Source of the DNA: Halorientalis pallida
GTDB taxonomy: Archaea; Halobacteriota; Halobacteria; Halobacteriales; Haloarculaceae
Length of the DNA stretch: 43,988 bases
NCBI RefSeq assembly: GCF_004118325.1
Contig: NZ_RDFA01000011.1
Coordinates: 1-43,988, forward strand
Direction of reading: 5' to 3'
Within the stretch, counting starts at the first letter, position 1. Each line of letters opens with the position of its first letter. The translations under genes were made by a program, and so were the position numbers. Below are positions 16,797 through 24,404 of the stretch, one piece after another. The notes under the pieces were generated by a model. It saw nothing but the letters and a program-made list of their open reading frames with translations, made no database searches and was not told where the DNA came from.

Positions 16797-16815
16797 GACA
16801 GCAGTCACTGTTGTC
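16797..16815. promoter_or_regulatory. Inverted repeat upstream of the Mrp operon
   Basis: GACAGCAGT C ACTGTTGTC: nine-base arms with one mismatch around a single central base, 66-84 bases upstream of the mrpE start. The size and symmetry fit a dimeric repressor site. I see no clear TATA box between it and mrpE, so its relation to the promoter is open. Confidence 0.35.
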
Positions 16816-17094
16816 GTGATGCCCATGGCAGGTCCGAATCAAAGCCATTGTGTTTTCAGATGGGCAACCCGGACCGAACCACGCCGGAATCGGCGTCGGC
16901 GACCGGCCGACCGACCATCTCGCGACCGACCTCGACCCGTCGCGATCCCAGAATAGTGACATGTTATAGCGGCGCACGGATCGGATCGCGCCGGCTGGCG
17001 AGGTGGTCGCGGAAACCCGGGGACGGGAGAACTGCGTATCGACAGGTAGAACGCCGTGAGGGGGGTGTAAACGGCCATTAAAACAGTGCGAGCC

Positions 17095-17100
17095 TTTATG
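17095..17100 (+). promoter_or_regulatory. Possible TATA box of the first pilin gene
   Basis: TTTATG within GCCTTTATGTAAAG. It would start a transcript near 17125 with a leader of about 100 bases before ATG 17225, unlike the short-spaced promoters of the other pilins. No better TATA element is visible closer to the start. Confidence 0.35.
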
Positions 17101-17224
17101 TAAAGCCACCGCCTTGTCAGACTGTAAGCACGCCCGCTCCCCACGGGAACGCCGTCCGTCCGGGTGATTCGAGTCCGGCCGGGACGACCCCAATGGCGCG
17201 CGTGCCCCCATACCCACCCCACCC

Positions 17225-17743
17225 ATGCAACTGAAACAGTTACTCTCAGACGACGACGCCGTGAGCCCGGTCATCGGGGTCATCCTGATGGTCGCGATTA
17301 CGGTCATTCTCGCCGCAGTGATCGCCACGTTCGTGCTCGGTCTCGGTGAGCAGGTGAGCTCCACCGCACCGCAGGCGAGCTTCAACTTCCAGTTCGAGGA
17401 GGCACAGGACAACACCGACGGCGTTCTGACGGCGACTCACGACGGCGGTGACTCCATCAAGGCAAACCAATTGTACCTGCGAGGGCAGAACGGCTCCAAC
17501 GCGAAAAGCAGCTTCGGGTACGACGTTACGTGGAGCGATATGATCGGAGGACCGAGCGGATTCGGTGCGAGCAGTGCCATTTCCGGCTCTGCGAGTGGCG
17601 AGGTCGGAAGTACGAGTGCGGTGACCGGTGGTGACTTCCTGGAGTTCCCGGTTGGAACGGATGGGCAGATCCGACTCATCTACGAGTCTCAGCAGGGCGA
17701 CTCCTCGGCAACGATCAGCACCTGGGAAGGCCCCGACGCGTAA
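17225..17743 (+). CDS. Archaeal type IV pilin, first of the array
   Basis: A 172-residue pilin. [12 protein letters not shown] is the leader; a PibD-type prepilin peptidase would cut after Ala12, before [20 protein letters not shown], the hydrophobic assembly helix of haloarchaeal PilA proteins. The exposed domain keeps [16 protein letters not shown] and the C-terminal EGPDA end shared with the next three genes. The rest ([20 protein letters not shown]) is different, making this the most divergent of the four. The role in surface pili (adhesion or biofilm) follows from the family. Its upstream region lacks the conserved box seen before the other three. Confidence 0.92.
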   Translation: MQLKQLLSDDDAVSPVIGVILMVAITVILAAVIATFVLGLGEQVSSTAPQASFNFQFEEAQDNTDGVLTATHDGGDSIKANQLYLRGQNGSNAKSSFGYDVTWSDMIGGPSGFGASSAISGSASGEVGSTSAVTGGDFLEFPVGTDGQIRLIYESQQGDSSATISTWEGPDA

Positions 17744-17860
17744 CCGGCCCGTTATTTTCTCGTTTTAATCAGCGATCACAATCCGCTGTCCCGCAATTTT
17801 CCCCGGACTTTTTTCTCACTACAACCAGACATTAATGGCTCCTTATGTCGAGTCAAAATG

Positions 17861-17866
17861 AATAAG
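17861..17866 (+). promoter_or_regulatory. TATA box of the second pilin gene
   Basis: AATAAG, 26-31 bases before ATG 17892; same spacing as in the third and fourth pilin genes. Confidence 0.5.
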
Positions 17867-17878
17867 TAATGGTCAGAA

Positions 17879-17886
17879 TAACAGGT
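17879..17886 (+). promoter_or_regulatory. TAACAGGT box, second pilin gene
   Basis: TAACAGGT ends exactly five bases before the ATG, between TATA box and expected transcription start. The same eight bases occur at the same distance before the next two pilin genes. Confidence 0.55.
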
Positions 17887-17891
17887 TCTCC

Positions 17892-18407
17892 ATGCAGGTA
17901 CGCCAACTGCTGCAAGACGACGACGCAGTCAGCCCGGTCATCGGGGTCATCCTGATGGTCGCGATCACGGTCATCCTGGCTGCCGTCATCGCATCGTTCG
18001 TGCTGGGACTCGGTGGGAGCCAGCAACAGACACCGCAGGCCTCGTTCTCCTGGGACTACACCAACAACAGCACCTACAGCGTGGATGGTTCCGGTGTAGT
18101 CGAAGTTAGTCACGATGGCGGTGACTCCATCAAGCAGAACGAACTCGTGTTCCGTGGTACGGGTTACACGGACCCGGTCCGGAGTGGTATCACAAACCGT
18201 GGTACCGACTACGTCCAAATCACTGATACTGGAAAAAACTGGGACGGTGCGAACGCTTCTGGTAGCATCGGCGACACTTCCGCCGTCGTCGGCGGTGACA
18301 CCATCAATATCGGTGCCGAGAGCGACTTCGAGTTCTCCCTCGTCTGGGAACCCCAGGAAGGCGACACGTCCGCTACCCTCTCCGAGCAGAACGGTCCCGA
18401 CGCGTAG
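17892..18407 (+). CDS. Archaeal type IV pilin, second of the array
   Basis: A 171-residue pilin with leader MQVRQLLQDDDA, predicted cleavage after Ala12 and the same hydrophobic helix ending in [19 protein letters not shown]. The region after residue about 53 is variable (TNNSTYSVDGSGVV), followed by [20 protein letters not shown], another variable stretch (TDPVRSGITNRGTDYVQITD), and a conserved C-terminus from [15 protein letters not shown] to NGPDA. Several NxS/T sites could be glycosylated. Its 5' end is nearly identical in DNA to the fourth gene, which suggests recent duplication or gene conversion. Confidence 0.93.
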   Translation: MQVRQLLQDDDAVSPVIGVILMVAITVILAAVIASFVLGLGGSQQQTPQASFSWDYTNNSTYSVDGSGVVEVSHDGGDSIKQNELVFRGTGYTDPVRSGITNRGTDYVQITDTGKNWDGANASGSIGDTSAVVGGDTINIGAESDFEFSLVWEPQEGDTSATLSEQNGPDA

Positions 18408-18509
18408 TCCCCCTGTTCTCCCCGATTTAAGACGACCTTAACCCATGCCCTCAATCACTCGTTTTTCCGTCCGGCAGAGACCGATTTCATCGCTGAGTTG
18501 ACCCGAATG

Positions 18510-18514
18510 TATAA
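18510..18514 (+). promoter_or_regulatory. TATA box of the third pilin gene
   Basis: TATAA preceded by CCGAATG; 27-31 bases before ATG 18541. The preceding GACCCGAA stretch is shared with the fourth pilin promoter. Confidence 0.6.
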
Positions 18515-18527
18515 TACAAACACCAAG

Positions 18528-18535
18528 TAACAGGT
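18528..18535 (+). promoter_or_regulatory. TAACAGGT box, third pilin gene
   Basis: Same octamer and same five-base distance to ATG as in the second and fourth pilin genes, although the bases right after it (GTGGT) differ. Confidence 0.55.
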
Positions 18536-18540
18536 GTGGT

Positions 18541-19071
18541 ATGCAGGTGCGTGAACTGCTACGAGACGACGATGCAGTGAGTCCGGTCATCGGGGTCATC
18601 CTGATGGTCGCGATTACAGTCATTCTTGCCGCCGTGATTGCCTCGTTCGTGCTGGGGCTCGGCGGGAGCCAGCAACAGACACCACAGGCGTCGTTCTCCT
18701 GGGATTACAATAACGTCACTGGAACGGACGTCGGAGAAGGGATTGCCGAAGTGAGCCACGACGGAGGCGATTCCATCAGGCACAACGAACTGTACTTCCG
18801 TGGCACTGGCTACGCAGATCCGACTGACGGATCACCCCCAACTGGCGTGACAGCGATCAGTACGGGCAGTGATTATCCGCAGATCGTGGATTCCGGACAG
18901 CAATGGGCCGGTGTAAATGCATCCGGCAGCATCGGCGACACTTCCGCCGTCGTCGGCGGTGACACCGTCACTATCGGTGCTTCAAGCGACTTCGAGTTCT
19001 CCCTTGTTTGGGAACCCCAGGAAGGCGACACCTCCGCCACCCTCTCCGAGCAAACCGGCCCCGACGCGTAA
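18541..19071 (+). CDS. Archaeal type IV pilin, third of the array
   Basis: A 176-residue pilin: leader [12 protein letters not shown], hydrophobic helix from Val13, then [18 protein letters not shown]. Variable parts are [12 protein letters not shown] and [20 protein letters not shown]; conserved parts are [20 protein letters not shown] and the C-terminus [19 protein letters not shown] to TGPDA. The 3' 150 bases are almost the same as in the second gene. The gene is preceded by its own promoter, so each pilin could be expressed separately. Confidence 0.93.
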   Translation: MQVRELLRDDDAVSPVIGVILMVAITVILAAVIASFVLGLGGSQQQTPQASFSWDYNNVTGTDVGEGIAEVSHDGGDSIRHNELYFRGTGYADPTDGSPPTGVTAISTGSDYPQIVDSGQQWAGVNASGSIGDTSAVVGGDTVTIGASSDFEFSLVWEPQEGDTSATLSEQTGPDA

Positions 19072-19190
19072 CGGCGCATTAATTTCTTCTTTCGGTGCAA
19101 CGGCCGATTACGCACTTGTTTGTCGACAGGACTTATTTTCGTTATTTTGTTCCTGGAACACTTCACTCGGCCGTTGAGTCGACCCGAACG

Positions 19191-19196
19191 TATAAG
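19191..19196 (+). promoter_or_regulatory. TATA box of the fourth pilin gene
   Basis: TATAAG, 26-31 bases before ATG 19222, after GACCCGAACG as in the third pilin promoter. Confidence 0.6.
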
Positions 19197-19208
19197 TTAA
19201 GGAGTAAG

Positions 19209-19216
19209 TAACAGGT
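19209..19216 (+). promoter_or_regulatory. TAACAGGT box, fourth pilin gene
   Basis: Third copy of the octamer, again ending five bases before the ATG. Bases following it (TCTCT) nearly match the second gene (TCTCC). Confidence 0.55.
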
Positions 19217-19221
19217 TCTCT

Positions 19222-19746
19222 ATGCAGGTACGCCAACTGCTAGAAGAGGACGACGCAGTCAGCCCGGTCATCGGGGTCATCCTGATGGTCGCCATCACGG
19301 TCATCCTGGCTGCTGTCATCGCATCGTTCGTGCTGGGACTTGGCGGCAGCCAGCAACAGACACCACAGGCATCGTTCAGTTGGGAGTACAACAATGTTAC
19401 AAATTCCGATGTCGGTGAAGGTCTCGCAGAAGTGAGCCACGACGGCGGTGACTCAATCAAGCAAAATGAATTGGTGTTCCGTGGCACTGGCTTCGTGAAC
19501 CCATTCGACGATGCAGGTACCGGTAGCGGGAATCCGTTCGGAGCGGACCGTGCCCAGATAACGAGCGCTGGCTCAAACTGGGACGGCGCGAACTCCTCAG
19601 GTAGCATCGGCGACACTTCCGCCGTCGTCGGTGGCGACACCATCGGAATCGGAGCGTCCAGCGACTACGAGCTCTCCCTCGTCTGGGAGCCCGCGGAAGG
19701 CGACACCTCCGCCACTCTCTCCGAGCAGACGGGTCCCGACGCATAA
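19222..19746 (+). CDS. Archaeal type IV pilin, fourth of the array
   Basis: A 174-residue pilin: leader MQVRQLLEEDDA, cleavage after Ala12, hydrophobic helix, [18 protein letters not shown]. Variable parts are VTNSDVGEGLAE and VNPFDDAGTGSGNPFGADRA; conserved are [20 protein letters not shown] and [19 protein letters not shown] to TGPDA. The first 150 coding bases match the second gene almost exactly. T-rich tracts after the stop codon (CACTTTTCGTTTTC) are a plausible archaeal terminator, closing the array. Confidence 0.93.
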   Translation: MQVRQLLEEDDAVSPVIGVILMVAITVILAAVIASFVLGLGGSQQQTPQASFSWEYNNVTNSDVGEGLAEVSHDGGDSIKQNELVFRGTGFVNPFDDAGTGSGNPFGADRAQITSAGSNWDGANSSGSIGDTSAVVGGDTIGIGASSDYELSLVWEPAEGDTSATLSEQTGPDA

Positions 19747-19847
19747 CTAAACACCACTTTTCGTTTTCTTCACGCCGACCAGCGACGGCCATCGAGTCGT
19801 CACACCCGCGTCAGGTTTATGCCCCCGTTACACCAGTCACAGAGTAG

Positions 19848-20330
19848 ATGGATCTCGGCTCGTCCGTGCCGTACGTCGCGGCGGCGGTGATTCTCGTCGT
19901 GACGCTGGCGTCCGGTCCGCTAGCCATAGCCGACCGCCCGGCCGAGCAACCCACCCAGATCGGAACGGGCTCGGTCACGATCAGCGACGTTCGACTGCCG
20001 GAGACGGCCACACTCCGGCAGGGCCAGTTCGGCGAAGCCAGTTACTACGTGCAGGTGCCCCCGGCGACCGTCGTCTTCGACGGGATCGAGGGCCGGCCGA
20101 TCCTGACCTACAAGCTGGAGATCGCTGCACTCGGGTACACGCGCGAGTCGGCGTTCTTCCTCGGACCGGACACCGGCGAGCGGATGCAGTTCTCGCTGGA
20201 GCGTGACGAGCTCCCACCCGAGGACGTACGAAACGATTCGTACGCGGGCGTGTTGCGCGTCGTCGAGCGAGCCGGTGAGGAGTCGCGGGTCGTCGCAGAA
20301 CGGAACGTCACAGTCCGGGTGCGACGATGA
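19848..20330 (+). CDS. Signal-anchored surface protein of unknown family
   Basis: A 160-residue protein that I do not recognise. Residues 7-28 form a hydrophobic signal or anchor (VPYVAAAVILVVTLASGPLA); the rest is a strand-rich, acidic outer domain with RLPETATLRQGQFGEASYYV and repeated alternating hydrophobic patterns typical of Ig-like folds. The stop overlaps the start of the next gene by four bases (ATGA), so the two are probably expressed and work together. TTTATG about 30 bases upstream is the likely TATA element. No enzyme motif is visible. Confidence 0.65.
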   Translation: MDLGSSVPYVAAAVILVVTLASGPLAIADRPAEQPTQIGTGSVTISDVRLPETATLRQGQFGEASYYVQVPPATVVFDGIEGRPILTYKLEIAALGYTRESAFFLGPDTGERMQFSLERDELPPEDVRNDSYAGVLRVVERAGEESRVVAERNVTVRVRR

Positions 20331-22195
20331 GTACGCTCGACTCGGGACTCACGGCGCGACTCGCGGCGCGGACCGAGACCGTCCGGACCGTGCTGTGGCG
20401 GTTGCTGTTCGGCGATCGAGTCGGGCTGGCGCTGTTCCTGACCGGACTCTGCTTTTTCGGCCTCTACTGGCGGATGGGGATCTACATCACCGACGGGAGC
20501 GCCATCGCGAACACCCTGGTCAACGTCGCCGACGGACGCGTCGTCCTGACGGAGGTACCCTACGGGAGCGGACTGGAAGCTCCCGGGACATACGTGGGCA
20601 ACGACGGGCCGGTCGGACGCAACTACGGAATCGTCGTCCTGGCGGTCCCGGTCTTCTACGCGCTCCAGGGACTCGGGGCGGTGTTCGATCTGGGTGTGGT
20701 GTTGATCGGCGTCTGGTCGCTGGCGCTGGTCGGGGCCGTGACGACCGTCGGCCGGCTGGTCGAACGCGAGTGGGTCGTCGTCGGCGGGAGCGCGCTCGCG
20801 GTGGTGGCGTTCGTCGCGAACGTCGCGTTCGCGACACCGGTCGATCCGGGGCTGTATCCAATCCTCGCGCTGCAGATCGTCGGCATGCTCGCCGCCGTCC
20901 TCTCGGGCGTGTTCTGCTACCGGCTGGTGGCGTGCCTGCACGGCCGACGGATCGGGGTGGCTGCCGGGACTGCCGTGGTGCTGGCCACGCCGGTCGCCTT
21001 CTGGGCGGCGCTGTTGAAGCGCCACTCCTTCACCGTGCTGTGCATCGCGGCGGCGCTGTACGCGCTGGCCCGCAGTCGCACTGCGGACGAGCACAGCGAG
21101 ACACGTCGGTTCCGCGCGCTGGCGTCCGTTCCCGTGGCACTGCTGGCGTGGATCCACGCCGCGGAGGCCCTGCTCCTGTTCGCACCGCTCGTCGTCGTCG
21201 ACTTCGCGACGGCCGATCGGAACGACCGGCGGACACTCGCCGTGATCGCGGGCACGTTCGCGCTCTCGCTGGTCCCGTTTTTTCTCACGAACCTGCTCGT
21301 CTCGGGGAATCCCGTCGAGCCGCCGCGCATGCTGCCGTCCTACAGCGCATCCGCGGGTCTCGACCTGAGTGGGGGTGGTGGCGGGGGTGCCGTACTCGAC
21401 ATTCCGATTCCGATCGTAGGCGGACTGGTCCGGATCGCGCTCAGATTCGTCTCGCTACTTGGCGAGGGGGTCGTGGTCGCCTTCACCGATCCGGTGCGGC
21501 TGCATCGGGTTTTCCTCCGTGGCGGCTACCTCTCCTCGGTCGCGTTCCGGGACGGGTATCAGGCGATTCGATTGACCGTGCTCGAATCGGCACCGATCCT
21601 GGCTGGCTTCGCCGCCGCGCCCGTCGCGGCCGGTCTCTGGATCCGCCGCCGGGGTCGGACCGCCCTCGGCTCGTCCCTCCGGTCGCCGACTGGCGTCGTC
21701 GACACCGTCGCGCTCGCGTCGGGGTTGCTGTTCGTGTTCCTCTTTCTCCCGCGACTCCCGGTCCACGCGCAGGTCACCGTCCGGTATCTGCACCCGCTGT
21801 ACCTGCTGGGCGTGTACGGCCTCGCCAGGGTGCCCGCAATCCGGTCGGCCGTGACCACCCACTGGCGGACGACCGGGCTGGCCTACGGCGGAACCGTCCT
21901 GATCGGCGGCCAGCTCGTCGTCATCGTGCTGGCGGCTATCGACGCCGGACTCGGCGAGGCCGTCCAGTTCCACGCCCTGCTCGCGCTGGCGGCCGCGACG
22001 AGCCTGGCGGCCTGGGCCGTCGTCAGAACCCTCTCGGATACCGTTCCCGAGCGCGCGGGCGCGGCGCTGGTGAGCGTCACGGCGGGTGCCGGCACTATCT
22101 TCGTCCTGCTGTCGGGGATCGAGTACTTCGCCTACGCCGGGGAGTTCGCGCTCCCGGTCGTCAGGTGGCTCTCGGCGGCGCTGCCGCTCGCGTGA
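20327..22195 (+). CDS. Polytopic membrane protein, GT-C glycosyltransferase-like
   Basis: A 622-residue protein with about 12 membrane helices spread through its length. The first outer loop after helix 1 holds YWRMGIYITDGSAIANTLVNVADG and DGPVGRNYGI, the sort of acidic first loop that carries the catalytic Asp in GT-C enzymes; a Gly-rich loop (DLSGGGGGGAV, about 344-354) is unusual. Such enzymes move sugars from lipid carriers to proteins or lipids. It is translationally coupled to the preceding surface protein and directly follows the pilin array, so a role with surface proteins is possible. The GT-C assignment is a judgement from topology, not a clear motif. Confidence 0.6.
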   Translation: MSTLDSGLTARLAARTETVRTVLWRLLFGDRVGLALFLTGLCFFGLYWRMGIYITDGSAIANTLVNVADGRVVLTEVPYGSGLEAPGTYVGNDGPVGRNYGIVVLAVPVFYALQGLGAVFDLGVVLIGVWSLALVGAVTTVGRLVEREWVVVGGSALAVVAFVANVAFATPVDPGLYPILALQIVGMLAAVLSGVFCYRLVACLHGRRIGVAAGTAVVLATPVAFWAALLKRHSFTVLCIAAALYALARSRTADEHSETRRFRALASVPVALLAWIHAAEALLLFAPLVVVDFATADRNDRRTLAVIAGTFALSLVPFFLTNLLVSGNPVEPPRMLPSYSASAGLDLSGGGGGGAVLDIPIPIVGGLVRIALRFVSLLGEGVVVAFTDPVRLHRVFLRGGYLSSVAFRDGYQAIRLTVLESAPILAGFAAAPVAAGLWIRRRGRTALGSSLRSPTGVVDTVALASGLLFVFLFLPRLPVHAQVTVRYLHPLYLLGVYGLARVPAIRSAVTTHWRTTGLAYGGTVLIGGQLVVIVLAAIDAGLGEAVQFHALLALAAATSLAAWAVVRTLSDTVPERAGAALVSVTAGAGTIFVLLSGIEYFAYAGEFALPVVRWLSAALPLA

Positions 22196-22233
22196 CGGGC
22201 ATCTTTTAGTCGTCGGGGGCAAAGTCGCGCGAC

Positions 22234-22803
22234 ATGGACCGATTGCAGGAGTCACTTCGTGAGGCCCCGATCATCGAGAAGGACGGCTACCACTACTTCG
22301 TCCACCCGATCAGCGACGGCGTGCCGATGCTCAAACCCGAGTTGCTCCGCGAGATCGTCATCAAGATCATCCGCAAGGCCGAACTCGAAGACGTCGACAA
22401 GATCGTCACCCCCGCGGCCATGGGCATCCACATCTCGACGGCCGTCTCCCTGATGACCGACATCCCGCTGGTCGTCGTCCGCAAGCGCCAGTACGGTCTG
22501 GAGGGGGAAGTCTCACTCTCGCAGGTTACCGGCTACTCCGAGAGCGAGATGTACGTCAACGACGTCTACGAGGGCGACCGCGTCCTCCTGCTCGACGACG
22601 TGCTCTCGACCGGCGGCACCCTCGAAGCACTCACCGGCGCGCTCGAAGACATCGGCGCGGACGTCGTCGACGCGGTCGCCGTCATCAAGAAAGTCGGCGG
22701 CGAGAACAAGATCGAAGGCTCCGACTACGACGTGAAGACGCTCATCAACGTCGACGTCGTCGACGGCGAAGTGGTCGTCGTCGACGAGTTCGGCGACGAC
22801 TGA
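22234..22803 (+). CDS. hpt: Hypoxanthine/guanine phosphoribosyltransferase, archaeal type
   Basis: A 189-residue purine-salvage enzyme that joins hypoxanthine or guanine to [17 protein letters not shown] (117-129) is the PRPP-binding motif, and the N-terminal part ([23 protein letters not shown]) matches the archaeal APRT-like HGPRT group. Other PRTase features: VTPAAMGIH and VVRKRQYG. The length is normal. CTTTTAG at about 22206 lies 25-30 bases before the ATG, so the mRNA is likely leaderless. The base preference (adenine or hypoxanthine/guanine) is uncertain from sequence alone. Confidence 0.9.
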   Translation: MDRLQESLREAPIIEKDGYHYFVHPISDGVPMLKPELLREIVIKIIRKAELEDVDKIVTPAAMGIHISTAVSLMTDIPLVVVRKRQYGLEGEVSLSQVTGYSESEMYVNDVYEGDRVLLLDDVLSTGGTLEALTGALEDIGADVVDAVAVIKKVGGENKIEGSDYDVKTLINVDVVDGEVVVVDEFGDD

Positions 22804-22807
22804 CGGA

Positions 22808-23245
22808 ATGCGACTCGTCCTCGCCTTCGCTGCCCTGTTCGTCCTCGGCCTCGCCGGCACGGGGTACGTGATCGTGACCGCCCCCGAACAGGCCTCCGGT
22901 CCCCAGACGCTCGAACTCATCGCCGCCGACGCCCCGGCCAACGCGACGGTCACGGCCTTCGAGAACCTCTCTGAACGCGACCGACGGCTCGTCAGCGACG
23001 CCGCCGAGGCGAACGGCTCGGCCCGGATCGCTCCCGACCAGCGCCCGAACACGAGTTACGTCCGTTACGAGGGGGCGGTCTACCGGCTCCGCGTCGTCGT
23101 CGGCGATCCCGCCGAGGAGACGACGATCGCGCACCTGGTGGCCGTCGTGACCGGTGGCGCGACGGCCGTGCTCGGCGCGCTCGGGCTCGTCGGCCTCCTG
23201 TTTCACTCCTGGCGAGGGAGCCGAGAACGGACTGGAGACAGATGA
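22808..23245 (+). CDS. Small membrane protein with outer domain
   Basis: A 145-residue protein with an N-terminal helix (about 3-25), an outer domain of about 80 residues and a second helix (about 108-130), followed by a basic tail SWRGSRERTGDR, which would keep the tail inside. The domain has LSERDRRLVSDAAEANGSARI and YVRYEGAVYRLRVVV, seen in several haloarchaeal membrane proteins I cannot name with certainty. It begins four bases after hpt stops, so the two are probably one transcript. Function unknown. Confidence 0.7.
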   Translation: MRLVLAFAALFVLGLAGTGYVIVTAPEQASGPQTLELIAADAPANATVTAFENLSERDRRLVSDAAEANGSARIAPDQRPNTSYVRYEGAVYRLRVVVGDPAEETTIAHLVAVVTGGATAVLGALGLVGLLFHSWRGSRERTGDR

Positions 23246-23284
23246 ATCCGTAGCGGCCGGCCGGTCGTCAGGCTCGGACAGTCC

Positions 23285-24112
23285 TCACGTCCGGTCTGTG
23301 GGCACTTCGACGTCGGCGAGCACCGGCAGGTGATCGGAGGGATACCGGCCGTCCCCGTAGCTGTCCGAGAGGATCCCGTGTCGGCCGACTTCGACCGTCG
23401 GCGTGACGAATACGTAGTCGATTTTCTTCTCCGGGACGAGGTCGGTGAAGTCGGTCATGCTCGTATCCGGGCCGTGGTTCGGCGCGTCCGCGACCATCCC
23501 CGCGTCGTGGAGCGCCCGCCCGTTCGAGAGCGATTCGTCGGTCAAGCGCCGGTGTGGCTCCGATCCGGGTCGACAGTTGAGATCGCCCGTCACGACGACC
23601 GGCTCGTCCCCGGAGATGGCGTCGATCCGACTCCGGAGGAGCTGTGCGCTCCGTCGCCTGGCAGTCTCACCGCGGTGATCGAAGTGCGTATTGAAATGAA
23701 ACAGCGACACGTCCGTCACTTCGTCGTAGAGTCCGACGTACCGCACGAGTCGGACGAGCGCCGCGTCCCAGCCCCGGCTCGGCGTGTCAGGCGTCTCGGA
23801 GAGCCAGAACCGTCCGTCGGTTTCGAGGGTGAACCGCTCGCGATGGAACCCGATCGCGGCGTGATCGCCGTACGTCTTCCCGGACCGTCCCGTTTCGAGC
23901 CACTCGAACCCGGGAAGCGCCGCGCGGAAGTCGTCGACACGGTCGTGGTGGACCTCCTGAAGCCCGACGATGTCCGGGCGGTGAAACCGAATCGTCGACA
24001 CCAGCGGGTCCCGCCGATACACCCAGGCGTTCCGTCCGCCCTCCCCCGACGGGTACCGGACGTTGTAACTCATCACCCGCAGTTCCGCCGCGCAGCCACG
24101 CGAGTCAGCCAT
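23285..24112 (-). CDS. Endonuclease/exonuclease/phosphatase (EEP) family protein
   Basis: A 275-residue metal-dependent phosphohydrolase. Motifs in order: MSYNVRYPS near the N-terminus (metal Asn), IVGLQEVH (metal Glu), HFNTHFDHRG, VVTGDLNCRPGS (Asp/Asn pair), KIDYVFV and YPSDHLPVLADV (catalytic Asp-His). This matches exonuclease III/DNase I-type enzymes; substrates in the family vary from DNA to phosphoinositides and sugars, so activity is not predictable. The frame extends upstream, but ATG 24112 begins a normal N-terminus. It converges with the small membrane gene. Confidence 0.88.
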   Translation of the reverse strand: MADSRGCAAELRVMSYNVRYPSGEGGRNAWVYRRDPLVSTIRFHRPDIVGLQEVHHDRVDDFRAALPGFEWLETGRSGKTYGDHAAIGFHRERFTLETDGRFWLSETPDTPSRGWDAALVRLVRYVGLYDEVTDVSLFHFNTHFDHRGETARRRSAQLLRSRIDAISGDEPVVVTGDLNCRPGSEPHRRLTDESLSNGRALHDAGMVADAPNHGPDTSMTDFTDLVPEKKIDYVFVTPTVEVGRHGILSDSYGDGRYPSDHLPVLADVEVPTDRT

Positions 24113-24122
24113 CGTCCAGCGG

Positions 24123-24404
24123 TCACGAGTGGAGTTCGCTCGCGATCGTCGACTCGTGTCGGTCGACGAGATCACGGATTCGGTGGTGGTCGGCAGCTGA
24201 CAGGTTCGGCGTGTCCGCCGCATCCGCCCGCAGCATCGACAGCCGACTCGTCACGTAGCCACAGGCCCAGAGTCGCCCCCCGTCGGTGAGCCGGGCTCTA
24301 TCCCGCACCATCTCCGTCTCGGCGTCTTCCCGCATGCAGGTCGCCATCCGTGCGCCGAGGTTCTCGATTATCGCCTCGACGTACGCCTCCTCGTACGCTT
24401 CCAT
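24123..24404 (-). CDS. Small alpha-helical protein of unknown function
   Basis: A 93-residue acidic, helix-rich protein (EAYEEAYVEAIIENLGARMA, then a central CMREDAETEMVRDRARL). It contains two Cys residues, not in a zinc pattern. No membrane helix or known domain is visible. ATG 24404 gives a clean start; frames upstream are not protein-like. It is ten bases upstream of the EEP gene on the same strand, so they may share a transcript. Confidence 0.55.
   Translation of the reverse strand: MEAYEEAYVEAIIENLGARMATCMREDAETEMVRDRARLTDGGRLWACGYVTSRLSMLRADAADTPNLSAADHHRIRDLVDRHESTIASELHS

Larger units (their letters stand above)
16732..17224. other. Intergenic region between Mrp operon and pilin array
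   Basis: This 493-base stretch has no convincing gene on either strand; open frames here are Arg/Ser-rich with no recognisable motif. It holds the inverted repeat at 16797-16815, a GC-rich middle part, a TATA-like TTTATG at 17095-17100, and a C-rich tract just before the first pilin gene. Two divergent promoters must lie in it. Confidence 0.6.

Noticed and set aside
16732..16848. An in-frame ATG at 16848 as alternative mrpE start.
   Set aside because: The added residues are rich in Cys/His with no match to the family, and the inverted repeat would fall inside the gene.
16839..17222. Open frames on both strands in the mrp-pilin gap.
   Set aside because: Arg/Ser/Pro-rich composition, no motif, no promoter at the right place.
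17225..19746. Pilin repeats as one broken gene or as an insertion element.
   Set aside because: Each gene is complete with start, leader, stop and (for three) its own promoter; there are no terminal repeats or transposase.
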